Source: an uncultured Collinsella sp.
GTDB lineage: Bacteria; Actinomycetota; Coriobacteriia; Coriobacteriales; Coriobacteriaceae
Reading direction: 5' to 3'
Length of the DNA: 64,000 nucleotides
Assembly (NCBI GenBank): GCA_959020715.1
Contig: CAUESV010000007.1
Location: 1-64,000, forward strand
Part shown: one piece after another, positions 15,980 through 24,278 of the stretch
Position numbering within the stretch: the stretch's first letter is position 1
Layout: each line of letters opens with the position of its first letter
Notes under the pieces: generated by a model
Seen by the model: only the letters and a program-made list of their open reading frames with translations
Databases searched by the model: none
Told to the model about the DNA's origin: nothing
Made by a program: the position numbers and the translations under genes

Positions 15980-17896
15980 ATGGTCGCATTCGATCGCAAT
16001 CCGCAAGACTTCAAGTATCTGCGTCTGCTGTCGAAACAATTTCCCACCGAGCAATCCGCGTTTACCGAGATCATCAATCTCTCGGCCATCCTCAACCTGC
16101 CCAAAGGCACTGAGCATTTTATGAGCGACGTGCATGGCGAGTACGAAGCCTTTATGCACATCCTCAACAACTGCTCGGGCGTCGTGCGCGAGCATGTCGA
16201 CGAGATTTTTGGCGACACGCTCACCTTTGACGAGAAGGGCGAGCTGTGCACGCTCATCTACTACCCGCACGAGAAGATCGAGCTGGTCCGCAGCCAGCGC
16301 GAGGACTCGCCCACCTGGTACAAGACGATACTTGACCAGCTCATCATGGTTGCCCGGTCGCTTTCGAGCCGCTATACGCGCTCCAAGGTGCGTAAGGCCA
16401 TCCCGCGCGATTACGCCTATATCATCGACGAGTTGTTGCACACGCACCCGGACGAGAACAACTATCGCGTGCGCTATCACGAGCGCATCGTGGAGTCCAT
16501 CCTGGAGACCGCAAGCGCCGACGACTTTATCGAGTCGCTTGCCTCGCTCATCAAGCGCCTGGCCGTCGACCACCTGCACCTGGTGGGCGACATCTTCGAC
16601 CGCGGTGGCGGCGCGGCCAAGATTATGGACCGCCTGCTCACCTACCATTCACTCGACATCCAGTGGGGCAACCACGACCTGCTGTGGATGGGCGCTGCGG
16701 CCGGTGAGCCCGCCTGCATCGCCACGGTGCTGCGCAACAACCTACGCTACGACAACTACGAGATCCTGGAGAACGACTACGGCATCTCGCTGCGTGAGCT
16801 TGTCGCCTTTGCCGATGCCACCTACACCGCCGGTGAGTCCATCACCCCGCTGATCAAGGCCATCAACGTGCTGCTCTTTAAGCTCGAGGGTCAGATTATC
16901 CAGCGCCACCCCGAGTTCGACATGACCGACCGCCTGCTACTCGACAAGATCGACCACGACGCCGGCACGGTCACGCTCGCCGACGGCAGCGTGTGGCCGC
17001 TCACGACCAACGACTTCCCCACCGTCGACCCGACGAACCCCTATACGCTCACGCCCGAGGAGCAGCACATCATCGACAAGCTCGTGTCCGAGTTTATCAC
17101 CGCCGATCACCTGCATCGCCATATCGATTTCCTCTATTCCCACGGCTCGATGTACAAGGTCGCCAACGGCAACCTGCTGTTCCATGGCTGCGTGCCACTC
17201 AACGAAGACGGCACCTTTAGCAGCATGAAATGCCTGGGCACCTGGCACGCTGGCCGCGATTATCTCGATTTTTGCGACCACATCGCCCGCCGCGCCTGGC
17301 GCGTGGGCGACCGCGACGCTCTCGACTGGATGTGGTACCTGTGGATTGGCTTTAACTCACCCGCCAGCGGACGCCTGGTGCGCACCTTTGAGCGCGCCTA
17401 TATCGCCGATAAGAGCACCTGGGTCGAGCCGATGGACCCGTACTTTACGCTTACCAAGTCGCCCTCGGTCTGCGACGACATCATGCGCGAGTTTGGTGTC
17501 GCGCCCATGGCATGTTCACCGACCGGCCACATCATCAACGGCCACACGCCCGTTAAAACCACCAAGGGCGAGCAGCCCATCCGCGCCGAGGGCAAGCTGC
17601 TGGTCATCGATGGCGGCTTCTGCCGCGCTTACCATCCCAAGACGGGTATCGCCGGCTATACGCTCATCTCGAGCTCGCGCGGCTGCCGCCTCAAGTCGCA
17701 CCGGGCCTTTACGACGGTTGCCGAGGCACTCACACGCAACGTGGACATCGAGAGCGAGACCAATCGTTTTGACCAAGCAGACCGTCGCCGCATGGTGAGC
17801 GACACCGATTCCGGTGTCAAGATCCGCAGCCAGATCCAGGACCTGCGCCAGCTGCTCGATGCATATAGAAACGGTGCTATCGAGGAGCGCGCCTAG
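15980..17896 (+). CDS. fbp: Fructose-1,6-bisphosphatase class III
   Basis: It dephosphorylates fructose 1,6-bisphosphate to fructose 6-phosphate, the committed step of gluconeogenesis, using the calcineurin-like metallophosphatase fold of Firmicutes-type enzymes. Metal-binding motifs are in order: MSDVHGEYEAF, LVGDIFDRGGGAAKI, WGNHDLLWMG, and the distal INGHTPVK and LLVIDGGFC. At 638 residues it is close to the normal class III length. ATG 15980 is chosen over an upstream in-frame ATG (15935) because GGAAGG lies 6 bases before it and the family begins near FDRNPQDFKYL. A palindrome at 15924-15951 sits immediately upstream and may regulate it. Confidence 0.95.
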   Translation: MVAFDRNPQDFKYLRLLSKQFPTEQSAFTEIINLSAILNLPKGTEHFMSDVHGEYEAFMHILNNCSGVVREHVDEIFGDTLTFDEKGELCTLIYYPHEKIELVRSQREDSPTWYKTILDQLIMVARSLSSRYTRSKVRKAIPRDYAYIIDELLHTHPDENNYRVRYHERIVESILETASADDFIESLASLIKRLAVDHLHLVGDIFDRGGGAAKIMDRLLTYHSLDIQWGNHDLLWMGAAAGEPACIATVLRNNLRYDNYEILENDYGISLRELVAFADATYTAGESITPLIKAINVLLFKLEGQIIQRHPEFDMTDRLLLDKIDHDAGTVTLADGSVWPLTTNDFPTVDPTNPYTLTPEEQHIIDKLVSEFITADHLHRHIDFLYSHGSMYKVANGNLLFHGCVPLNEDGTFSSMKCLGTWHAGRDYLDFCDHIARRAWRVGDRDALDWMWYLWIGFNSPASGRLVRTFERAYIADKSTWVEPMDPYFTLTKSPSVCDDIMREFGVAPMACSPTGHIINGHTPVKTTKGEQPIRAEGKLLVIDGGFCRAYHPKTGIAGYTLISSSRGCRLKSHRAFTTVAEALTRNVDIESETNRFDQADRRRMVSDTDSGVKIRSQIQDLRQLLDAYRNGAIEERA

Positions 17897-17974
17897 CTCC
17901 ACCCGTGGGGATTGGCTAAACTTGCTGAGTTTGTCATCCCCGCGGCGCTTCGGCGCCAGCTTAAGGCAGGTACC

Positions 17975-18370
17975 ATGCAAAAGCTCCTTGCGCAGATCAT
18001 GAAATTTGGCGTCGTCGGTGTCATTGCCACGGTCATCGACTTTGGCATTATGAATCTGCTCCACTACGGTCTGGGCCTCAACATCCTAATCGCCAACACC
18101 AGCGGCTTTATCATCTCACTCATCTTTAACTACCTCGCCAGCATGAAGTACGTGTTTGCGCACAAGGAGGGCATGAGCCGCCGCCGCGAGTTCATTATCT
18201 TTGTCGTGCTGTCCGTGATCGGCCTGGTACTCAACGACGCTATCGTGTTGACACTCAACGCCGGTCTGGGACTCGAGGCCAATATCGCCAAGATCTGCGC
18301 CACCGCGCTTGTCATGGTCTACAACTTTGTGACCCGAAAGATCTTCCTGGAAGGCGACGAGACCAAGTAA
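17975..18370 (+). CDS. GtrA-family membrane protein, first copy
   Basis: 131 residues with four predicted membrane segments (around FGVVGVIATVIDFGIMNLL, LIANTSGFIISLIFNYL, FIIFVVLSVIGLVLNDAIV, and AKICATALVMVYNFV) and the conserved loop NYLASMKYVFAHKEG. GtrA-like proteins take part in moving lipid-linked sugars across the membrane or in wall polysaccharide decoration. ATG 17975 is chosen because the GtrA homology starts there after AAGGCAGG; a TTG at 17912 would add 21 residues. A paralogue sharing the MKYVF-H-EGMSR-REF loop lies at 18589. No glycosyltransferase partner is adjacent. Confidence 0.85.
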   Translation: MQKLLAQIMKFGVVGVIATVIDFGIMNLLHYGLGLNILIANTSGFIISLIFNYLASMKYVFAHKEGMSRRREFIIFVVLSVIGLVLNDAIVLTLNAGLGLEANIAKICATALVMVYNFVTRKIFLEGDETK

Positions 18371-18453
18371 CTCGCAACCTTACAGCTTTACGATGCCCAC
18401 GGATGACGCACGTCGAGCGCTGTGTCGTTCGTGGGCTTTGCTCGTTTACGGGC

Positions 18454-18490
18454 AAATTTTCAACGTTTGCGGATTAGCTCTTGAAAATTT
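18454..18490. repeat. 10-bp inverted repeat between gtrA paralogues
   Basis: AAATTTTCAA (18454-18463) and TTGAAAATTT (18481-18490) form a perfect inverted repeat with a 17-base spacer. It lies about 100 bases before the second GtrA gene in a 218-bp gap that otherwise shows no gene. It could be an operator or a weak terminator. Confidence 0.4.
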
Positions 18491-18588
18491 GGCGAGTTCG
18501 TATAGTTCTTGGCAAGGACCTTACGTTTCCCTTGCAAAAGCTCTAAAGTATCCTCTGCTCGATTCATCAACGCATTGGATGTGATTAC

Positions 18589-18996
18589 GTGCGCAAGGCA
18601 CTGGCACAACCTCATACCAAGCAGTTCCTCAAGTTCGCTGTCGTGGGTCTTATCTCCTTTGGCATCGACTGGGGTATGCTCATTGCGCTCGTCGAGCTGT
18701 TTCACCTCGACTTTTTGATGAGCACCACGGTCTCGTTTACCACGTCCGTCGTGGTCAACTACTGGCTCAGCATGAAGTACGTGTTCGACCATCGCGAGGG
18801 CATGAGCCGCAAGCGCGAGTTCACGATCTTCACCATCCTGTCGGTGATCGGCCTGGGCCTCAACGACCTGTACATGTTTGTGGGCGTCACGTTTTTGAGC
18901 ATCGGCTACCAGGCCATGAAGGCCATCGCCACGTTCCTCGTCACCTGGTACAACTACTTCAGCCGCCGCTTCTTCCTCGAGGGCGCACGGTCGTAG
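18589..18996 (+). CDS. GtrA-family membrane protein, second copy
   Basis: 135 residues, four membrane segments, and the same signature loop as the upstream copy (NYWLSMKYVFDHREGMSRKREF). The two are clearly paralogous but diverged. The start is a GTG with only a weak GGAT-type upstream site, so translation may be modest or the start may differ slightly. The C terminus (NYFSRRFFLEGARS) matches the first copy's NFVTRKIFLEGDETK, supporting a tandem duplication. A strong terminator follows. The role is presumably in polyprenyl-linked sugar translocation; specificity is unknown. Confidence 0.85.
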   Translation: MRKALAQPHTKQFLKFAVVGLISFGIDWGMLIALVELFHLDFLMSTTVSFTTSVVVNYWLSMKYVFDHREGMSRKREFTIFTILSVIGLGLNDLYMFVGVTFLSIGYQAMKAIATFLVTWYNYFSRRFFLEGARS

Positions 18997-19022
18997 TCGA
19001 TTCGCTATTTGCTTGAATGTAT

Positions 19023-19056
19023 AACCGGTTGGAATTCCCATTCCAACCGGTTTTTT
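19023..19056 (+). terminator. Strong Rho-independent terminator
   Basis: A perfect 13-bp stem (19023-19035 with 19040-19052), loop TCCC, and a run of six T ending at 19056. It closes the GtrA transcript. Confidence 0.92.
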
Positions 19057-19095
19057 GTTTGCCGAGAGACCCGGCGACCCAATCCCATTCGCATG

Positions 19096-19133
19096 AAAAA
19101 CGGGCGGCCCGGATGTCTGTCGGAACCGCCCGT
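19096..19133 (-). terminator. Rho-independent terminator of the DUF4430 operon
   Basis: On minus, ACGGGCGG pairs with CCGCCCGT (positions 19126-19133 and 19100-19107) and is followed by five T (19096-19100). It lies 23 bases after the last DUF4430 gene. Confidence 0.85.
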
Positions 19134-19155
19134 CTGGCGCGCTATGTCGAAGCCT

Positions 19156-20049
19156 CTAGCCTGTAACGTAATACCAGACCACGTTGTCGCCGTTGGAGAG
19201 AACGTAGTTGCTGCAGGCCGTCATGGGCGTTGTGCCGTTGACGGAGTACATCCAGCCGCTCGTGCCGCCGTACTGTTTCTCGGCCAAACCACCAATCGCA
19301 GAAACATACGTGCCGTACGACGAGCCATGTGCGTTGACAGAAAGGCCCAGCGCGCACAGGGCATCGTAGACGGTAGCGCCTTCGTTAAAGGTAAAGGTGC
19401 CACCAGAAGACACAGGATTGCCCACAGCGCTCGATGTGACCGAAACCGTCACCGTTACGTAGCTGGACTCCTGCGAGCCGCCCTGGCCGCCCGAGGAGGC
19501 GTTTCCACCATTAGAGGATGAGGCTCCATCAGACGACTGGCCACCGCCAGACGCATTGGAAGTATCACCGACTCCCGTATTTTGGGCAGCGGATTTATCG
19601 CCAGACTTCTTGCCGTCCTGGTCCTCGGACTTCTTGTTATCCGAGTTCTTGTCCGATTCCTTGTTTGAAGACTCGGAATCGTCCTTGGACTTGGACTCAT
19701 CAGAATGCTTGGACTCATCTTTTGCGTCATTCGATGACTTAGAATCCTTGGAACTGGCCTCGCCCGAAGTCGTAGTCGAGCCAGACACCTTGGTGTCCTT
19801 GGTTACGACGCTCTCCCCCGTCACGGTCTGAATGATCCAGTCGATGGACCAGGCACCGCTCTCGGAAGGATGGACGAAACCCAGCGAGACGACGATCAGA
19901 ATGGTGCACGCGGCAGTCAGGACGCCGAGGAGCGTCTTGCGACGAGGGGCGGACGCCGCCGAAGCGGCGCCCTGTTGCTTTGCATCGTCGAACTGAATGA
20001 ACGAGGAATCTGGTTGCTTGGGGTCAGCGTCCTTGGATTTATTGGACAC
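19156..20049 (-). CDS. Membrane-anchored DUF4430 (transcobalamin-like C-terminal domain) protein
   Basis: 297 residues. A cytoplasmic N-terminal stretch of about 35 residues precedes one membrane segment (TLLGVLTAACTILIVVSLGF). A long, disordered Ser/Lys/Asp/Gly-rich stalk (about residues 85-190) then leads to a C-terminal DUF4430 domain with GTFTFNEGATVYDALCALG, YVSAIGGLAEKQYGGTSGWMYSVNG and NYVLSNGDNVVWYYV. DUF4430 resembles the C-terminal domain of transcobalamin and intrinsic factor, so a ligand-binding, possibly corrinoid-binding, role outside the cell is inferred. GTG 20049 has AGGTGAGG just upstream; GTG 20058 does not. It follows the large DUF4430 protein by 9 bases and so shares its riboswitch-controlled transcript. 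Confidence 0.8.
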   Translation of the reverse strand: MSNKSKDADPKQPDSSFIQFDDAKQQGAASAASAPRRKTLLGVLTAACTILIVVSLGFVHPSESGAWSIDWIIQTVTGESVVTKDTKVSGSTTTSGEASSKDSKSSNDAKDESKHSDESKSKDDSESSNKESDKNSDNKKSEDQDGKKSGDKSAAQNTGVGDTSNASGGGQSSDGASSSNGGNASSGGQGGSQESSYVTVTVSVTSSAVGNPVSSGGTFTFNEGATVYDALCALGLSVNAHGSSYGTYVSAIGGLAEKQYGGTSGWMYSVNGTTPMTACSNYVLSNGDNVVWYYVTG

Positions 20050-20058
20050 AGCCCTCAC

Positions 20059-23000
20059 CTACCGACGTTTGGTGAACACGAACACGCCGACGATGGCGAG
20101 ACCGATGACGCCGGCGGCAACGCCAACAATGGCGAGCGGGTTGGTGCCAGTCTCCTGCTCGGAGGCACTAGAGGACTTCTTAGCAGTGGTCGTGGAAGCA
20201 GCACCCGTATCGGACTTGGAATCGGACTTCTTGTCGGACTTGTTGTCCTTCTTGTCAGACTTCTTGTCAGACTTCTTCTCGTCCTTCTTATCGGACTTAT
20301 CGGTGTCCTTCTTGTCGGACTTGTTGTCCTTGGTCTCGGTCTTGGTCGACACCGTCGTCTTGGTCGTCGGCTTATGACCCGGGGCGATAGCGCCGCCGGC
20401 CTGCTGGCCCTTCGTGCCGGAGCCGGAACCCGTGCCCGTGCCAGCACCGGAACCGTTGCCAGCGCCACCGTTGCCACCATTAGTGCCAGAACCGCCATTG
20501 CCGCCAGGGTTGGTGGCATTCTTGGTCCACTTGGCATACAGCGTCAGATCGGCCGTCACCGGCATACTGAAGTCATACGCCTGCGCGCAAGTCTCATCGG
20601 TGAACCAACCGCCGAAAGTGTAGCCATCGCGCGTCGGATCGGCCGGCTTGACCAGCTTGCCGTCGGCCGTAGCCACAAACTTAGTGTCGCAAGCAGACCC
20701 GCCGTTGGAATTAAAGGCAACCGTCCAAGACTCAACAGCCCCGAGCTTGAACAGCGTGCCCGAATCATTGATGTAGTAGAGGTTGCCAGAAGCATCGGCA
20801 ATGACCGGAGAGTCACAGTATTGGTAATGGCCAGCCGCATCATAAATCTGCGTCGCCTCTGCGTCGCCGAGCGTATAGCGATACACGCCACCACCAGCAG
20901 AGTAGCTGACGTAATCCTTGCTATCCGCGCTGTTAACGGTGAAGTACACATAGGTCTTGCCGCCCTGAACACTCACCAGCGGAGTAGCAGCAATACCGTT
21001 GAGGCCAGCCGGCAGCGCCTTGCCGTCGGCAGCAGCGACCATCGTGGTCTTACCCGTCTTCAGGTTATAGAGAACCAGAGCAGAGCCAGTAGCCGTCTGT
21101 CCGCCGACAATCAGATTGTCACCAGACACCGCAGGGGCGCTCAGATTATTCGTAAGGCCCAGATCAACCGTCTTCTGTTCACTCAGCACGCCCTTTGCCG
21201 AAAGCGAAATCACATGGAGCATTCCGTCGTGCGTCATCTGATAGAAGGTCGAACCATTGGACGGATCGGCAATGCAATCGGCATTTGCGACAGCGCCGAG
21301 CTTCATGGTCGAAACGACATCGCCCGTCGTCTTATCAATGCACTTAAGCGTGCCCGCGCTCGTAGGAACAATGGTGTACTTATCCGTCAGCGCAGCACCA
21401 GTCCAATAATAGCCCTCGGAAGGGTCAATGTTCTGCCAAGAGACTTCGCCCGTGGCAATCTTGATACGCTTCAGGGAGCCGTTGCCGTAGGTCGCGTTGT
21501 AGTTCTCGTCATACGAAATATCGACCGTACCAACATAGATGTACTCGCCATCCGAAACCACGGTGCAGGAGCTCTGCGTCAAGTCCGTCAAACTAGGCGT
21601 CAGCCACTTGCAGATCAGCTTGTCCGCAGTAATCGCCTGGACCGCACCGCCGTTGAGCGGAACGATGATAAGGCCATTGGCATAGATCGGACGAGAGGTA
21701 TAGCTCACCTTGGAGGCAAGCGGCGCAGAGGCAACCTTTTTACCCGTGGACGAATCGATCTTAATGAGCTCGTTCTCGGTCGCGATGTACACAAAACCGT
21801 TAGCAATGACAGGCTCGCTGCAGTTGGCATACTGCTGGCCAGACTCGGCCTTCCAATCGAAGGCCCACTTAAGACCGGCGGCCTGCGCAGGCGTCTTGGC
21901 ATCCGTTACGGTCGAACCGTTGCCACTGTTGCCGTAGCCGGCCCACTCGGCACCCCAATCAGGAGCCGTCGCGCTCGGGTCCACGACAATCTTGTCGGGA
22001 TCGGGCATGGCCGAATCGTCGGTGGTATATGCAAGCGTAACCTTATCGCCGCTCTTGAGCGCAATCTGATTGGCGCAGAGTAAGGAGGGCTCTCCATTGA
22101 TATACAGGTGCCAATATTTTTTGGTCGCACCATCATAGCCGTACGTCTTGCCTCCGAACGGCGAGTCGATGGAATTGAGGAACCAGTACTCACCACTCTG
22201 AGAGCCGTTGTACGTAACGCCCTTGGCCTTCAGAACCGTCTCAATAAGGTTCTGAGCCGTAGAGCCCTCGGGCAGGGAAACATTGCTTGCCGAGCCCCAG
22301 CGAGTATTGTTGCCGTTGACATCGGGACCGATAACATCGACAGAACCAAGAACCTGGCCAGGAAGGGCATCGGCGTCAGCACCATACATAAAGGTGACGG
22401 CGTCACCCTCTTGGAGCTCATAGGCACCGGCGCCAACGTCGGCGAACTTGCCATTTACGTAGAAGCGCCAATAGCTATTGGTCGCAGCATCCCAGCCATA
22501 GGACTTACCATCGAACGGCGAAGTAATGCCGTTGAGGAACCAGCCCCAAGACGATTCGCCAGCATCGAGAGTAAGGCCGGTCTGCTCGAGGAGATCCTTG
22601 GCAGTAGAGCCCGCCTTGAGACTCGTCTGGCCCGTCGAAGCCCAAACCTGTTGCTTGCCGTCCTTGTCCTTACCGAGGACCTGAACAGAAGCATGGACGG
22701 AATCGGACGGCAACTGGTCGCCCCAGCCACCGTAGAACCACGTAACGGTATCGCCAGCATGAATGGTGACATTGTCTGCCGTGTAGTCGCTCGACTTACC
22801 GTTGATGAACAGCTGCCAATAGGTCGAATAATCGAACGGCGTACCCAGCTCAACGCCGTTGTACTTAAGGCTCAGAATGAAGGAGCCCGCAGCAACGGCG
22901 TCGATGCCATTCGCCTCGAGCGCGACCTTCGTAAGATCAAGCGCGCTCGAACCGGACGTCACCACATACTGCGCGCTATCGACCCAAGTCTGAGTCTTGC

Positions 23001-23928
23001 CCTGGGCATCGCGACCAATGACGGTCACATTTGCGGCAACCTGGTCCTTAACAACGGGAGTAGTGCTACCACCCGTGTAGGCAAACTCAATCTTCTGCCC
23101 CTGGGCGAGCTTAACGCTGCTCGCGCCAACCGAGGAAGACGCGCCGTCGACGAACAGCTGCCAGAAGGCATTAGTCGTCGGATCGTAGGCAAGCGTGCGG
23201 CCATCTGTCGGGGACGTGATGCTTTTGAGGTAGAAGCCGTATGCCGTGTTCGGTTCGTAATCCGCTTTAAAGCCCGTCTTCTGCTGCAGCTTAACGAAGG
23301 CATCCGCGGCCGTCGCACCCTCGTCGAGCTTGAGCTGCGTAGGCGCCACCCAGGTCTGAGCCTTGCCGTCGGCATCGGCGCCGATAATCGAGAACGAGAC
23401 CTCGACTTGCTTCTTGGCGACATCGCCGGTTTCTGTCGGGTTCTCTGTCTGAACGGCAGCCGCGGCGGCAGATCCTGCTTGGCCAGCGGATGCCGTCGAA
23501 GACTGCTCGCTCGTGGCAGGGCTCTCCCCCGTCGCCGAGCCTGCGTCGCCAGTTGCTGCCTCTGTTGTGGCGGCACTGGCTGCAGGCGCGCTCCCGGAAT
23601 CCGAAACCTCGGCGCCGCTCTGCTCAGCGGCGCCGCCCGCAAGCGCTGCGTCCTCGCCCGGCGTCGCAGTCTGAGCCACAGCCTCGGCAATGCCCTCGGC
23701 GCCCTCGGCCCACAACTGAGCCGGCGTGGTGCCAAAGGCCATCGCGAAGGCCAGGAATGCCACCAGGCCGCGCTTGGCTACACCGCGTGCAATCGCGCCA
23801 CGGCGATGCAACGAGGCACGCTCGCGCTCGTCCTCAAACATATCCATTTGTCCCCCATTGTCTGTACTTGGAGCGTTGTCTTGAGACTGCCCCACGTCAT
23901 CGCGCATGTTGCGCTCGAGTTCCCCCAT
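20059..23928 (-). CDS. Large surface protein: four DUF4430 domains, PQQ-like propeller, InlB repeat, C-terminal anchor
   Basis: About 1289 residues. A long N-terminal lead with a hydrophobic signal (about 54-70) is followed by an Ala/Ser/Thr/Glu-rich stretch to 173. Next come four DUF4430-like repeats (about 174-286, 298-400, 412-517, 527-636), each opening like VxVIGxDxxGxxQ/RW and containing a W-x-x-x-V/I-N/D-G strand. A PQQ/quinoprotein-type beta-propeller follows (about 685-1085; for example EPVIANGFVYIATENELIKID). Then an InlB/Flg_new repeat (FNSNGGSACD to YAKW), Gly-rich and Lys/Asp/Ser-rich linkers, and a C-terminal membrane segment ending FTKRR. QETGT before that segment is at best a degenerate sortase motif. 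AGAAGGGG precedes ATG 23928. The upstream leader is a probable cobalamin riboswitch, suggesting corrinoid capture; ligand unproven. Confidence 0.85.
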   Translation of the reverse strand: MGELERNMRDDVGQSQDNAPSTDNGGQMDMFEDERERASLHRRGAIARGVAKRGLVAFLAFAMAFGTTPAQLWAEGAEGIAEAVAQTATPGEDAALAGGAAEQSGAEVSDSGSAPAASAATTEAATGDAGSATGESPATSEQSSTASAGQAGSAAAAAVQTENPTETGDVAKKQVEVSFSIIGADADGKAQTWVAPTQLKLDEGATAADAFVKLQQKTGFKADYEPNTAYGFYLKSITSPTDGRTLAYDPTTNAFWQLFVDGASSSVGASSVKLAQGQKIEFAYTGGSTTPVVKDQVAANVTVIGRDAQGKTQTWVDSAQYVVTSGSSALDLTKVALEANGIDAVAAGSFILSLKYNGVELGTPFDYSTYWQLFINGKSSDYTADNVTIHAGDTVTWFYGGWGDQLPSDSVHASVQVLGKDKDGKQQVWASTGQTSLKAGSTAKDLLEQTGLTLDAGESSWGWFLNGITSPFDGKSYGWDAATNSYWRFYVNGKFADVGAGAYELQEGDAVTFMYGADADALPGQVLGSVDVIGPDVNGNNTRWGSASNVSLPEGSTAQNLIETVLKAKGVTYNGSQSGEYWFLNSIDSPFGGKTYGYDGATKKYWHLYINGEPSLLCANQIALKSGDKVTLAYTTDDSAMPDPDKIVVDPSATAPDWGAEWAGYGNSGNGSTVTDAKTPAQAAGLKWAFDWKAESGQQYANCSEPVIANGFVYIATENELIKIDSSTGKKVASAPLASKVSYTSRPIYANGLIIVPLNGGAVQAITADKLICKWLTPSLTDLTQSSCTVVSDGEYIYVGTVDISYDENYNATYGNGSLKRIKIATGEVSWQNIDPSEGYYWTGAALTDKYTIVPTSAGTLKCIDKTTGDVVSTMKLGAVANADCIADPSNGSTFYQMTHDGMLHVISLSAKGVLSEQKTVDLGLTNNLSAPAVSGDNLIVGGQTATGSALVLYNLKTGKTTMVAAADGKALPAGLNGIAATPLVSVQGGKTYVYFTVNSADSKDYVSYSAGGGVYRYTLGDAEATQIYDAAGHYQYCDSPVIADASGNLYYINDSGTLFKLGAVESWTVAFNSNGGSACDTKFVATADGKLVKPADPTRDGYTFGGWFTDETCAQAYDFSMPVTADLTLYAKWTKNATNPGGNGGSGTNGGNGGAGNGSGAGTGTGSGSGTKGQQAGGAIAPGHKPTTKTTVSTKTETKDNKSDKKDTDKSDKKDEKKSDKKSDKKDNKSDKKSDSKSDTGAASTTTAKKSSSASEQETGTNPLAIVGVAAGVIGLAIVGVFVFTKRR

Positions 23929-23984
23929 CGGGGTCCCCCTTCTCTCCAGAGCCCTATGCACACCGGCGGCATACGCCGCAGCCG

Positions 23985-24168
23985 CATGCAAGATGGGAGG
24001 CGATCCGACTTAACCTTAACGGCTCAGGCGCGCCGTCCGATCTGCGACGCGAACATCCCGAGCCAAGAGGAATTACGGTTACTGGTACAGCCGGGGACTT
24101 GCACCCCGATTCTCCCAAACGCGCAGGAAAACCGCGCATTCGTGCGTCTCCGCACCACCATCTAGGCC
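23985..24168 (-). promoter_or_regulatory. Cobalamin riboswitch
   Basis: Read on minus, 24116-24077 gives GGGAGAATCGGGGTGCAAGT then CCCCGGCTGTACCAGTAACC, matching the conserved GGTGNAANTCC-GCNG-CC-G-AAC core of the adenosylcobalamin aptamer. About 65 bases later, 24011-23990 reads AAGTCGGATCGCCTCCCATC, the B12-box-like 3' segment. A helical 5' part (GGTGCGGAGACGCACGAATGC) precedes the core. The element ends about 60 bases before the start of the DUF4430 surface protein, the right position for a translational or terminator-type switch. A TAATAAT near 24171-24177 could be the -10. Exact ends are estimates. Confidence 0.85.
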
Positions 24169-24199
24169 ATCGATTATTACCGTCAAAATGGTATCACGC

Positions 24200-24227
24200 A
24201 AAAGGGCCTCGCACGCAGGCGAAGCCC
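24200..24227 (-). terminator. Terminator of the aarF gene
   Basis: On minus, GGGCTTCGC (24227-24219) pairs with GCGAGGCCC (24212-24204), one T-G wobble, then TTTT. It separates aarF from the riboswitch promoter. Confidence 0.75.
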
Positions 24228-24278
24228 AAGGTAAAAGCTATTGTTTGCGATAGGAAAATGCGGTGACGGTCGCAGCCT

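Noticed and set aside
18393..18584. A 63-codon frame between the GtrA genes
   Set aside because: No ribosome binding site, no family, and it spans the inverted repeat; more likely regulatory spacer.
24077..24116. tRNA-like TPsiC-arm resemblance
   Set aside because: The sequence fits the cobalamin aptamer core, and no acceptor or anticodon stems can be drawn.
19870..24165. Two plus-strand open frames of about 700 codons each
   Set aside because: They lie antisense to the DUF4430 genes and riboswitch; the composition is Arg/Leu/Ile-rich shadow sequence without recognisable domains.
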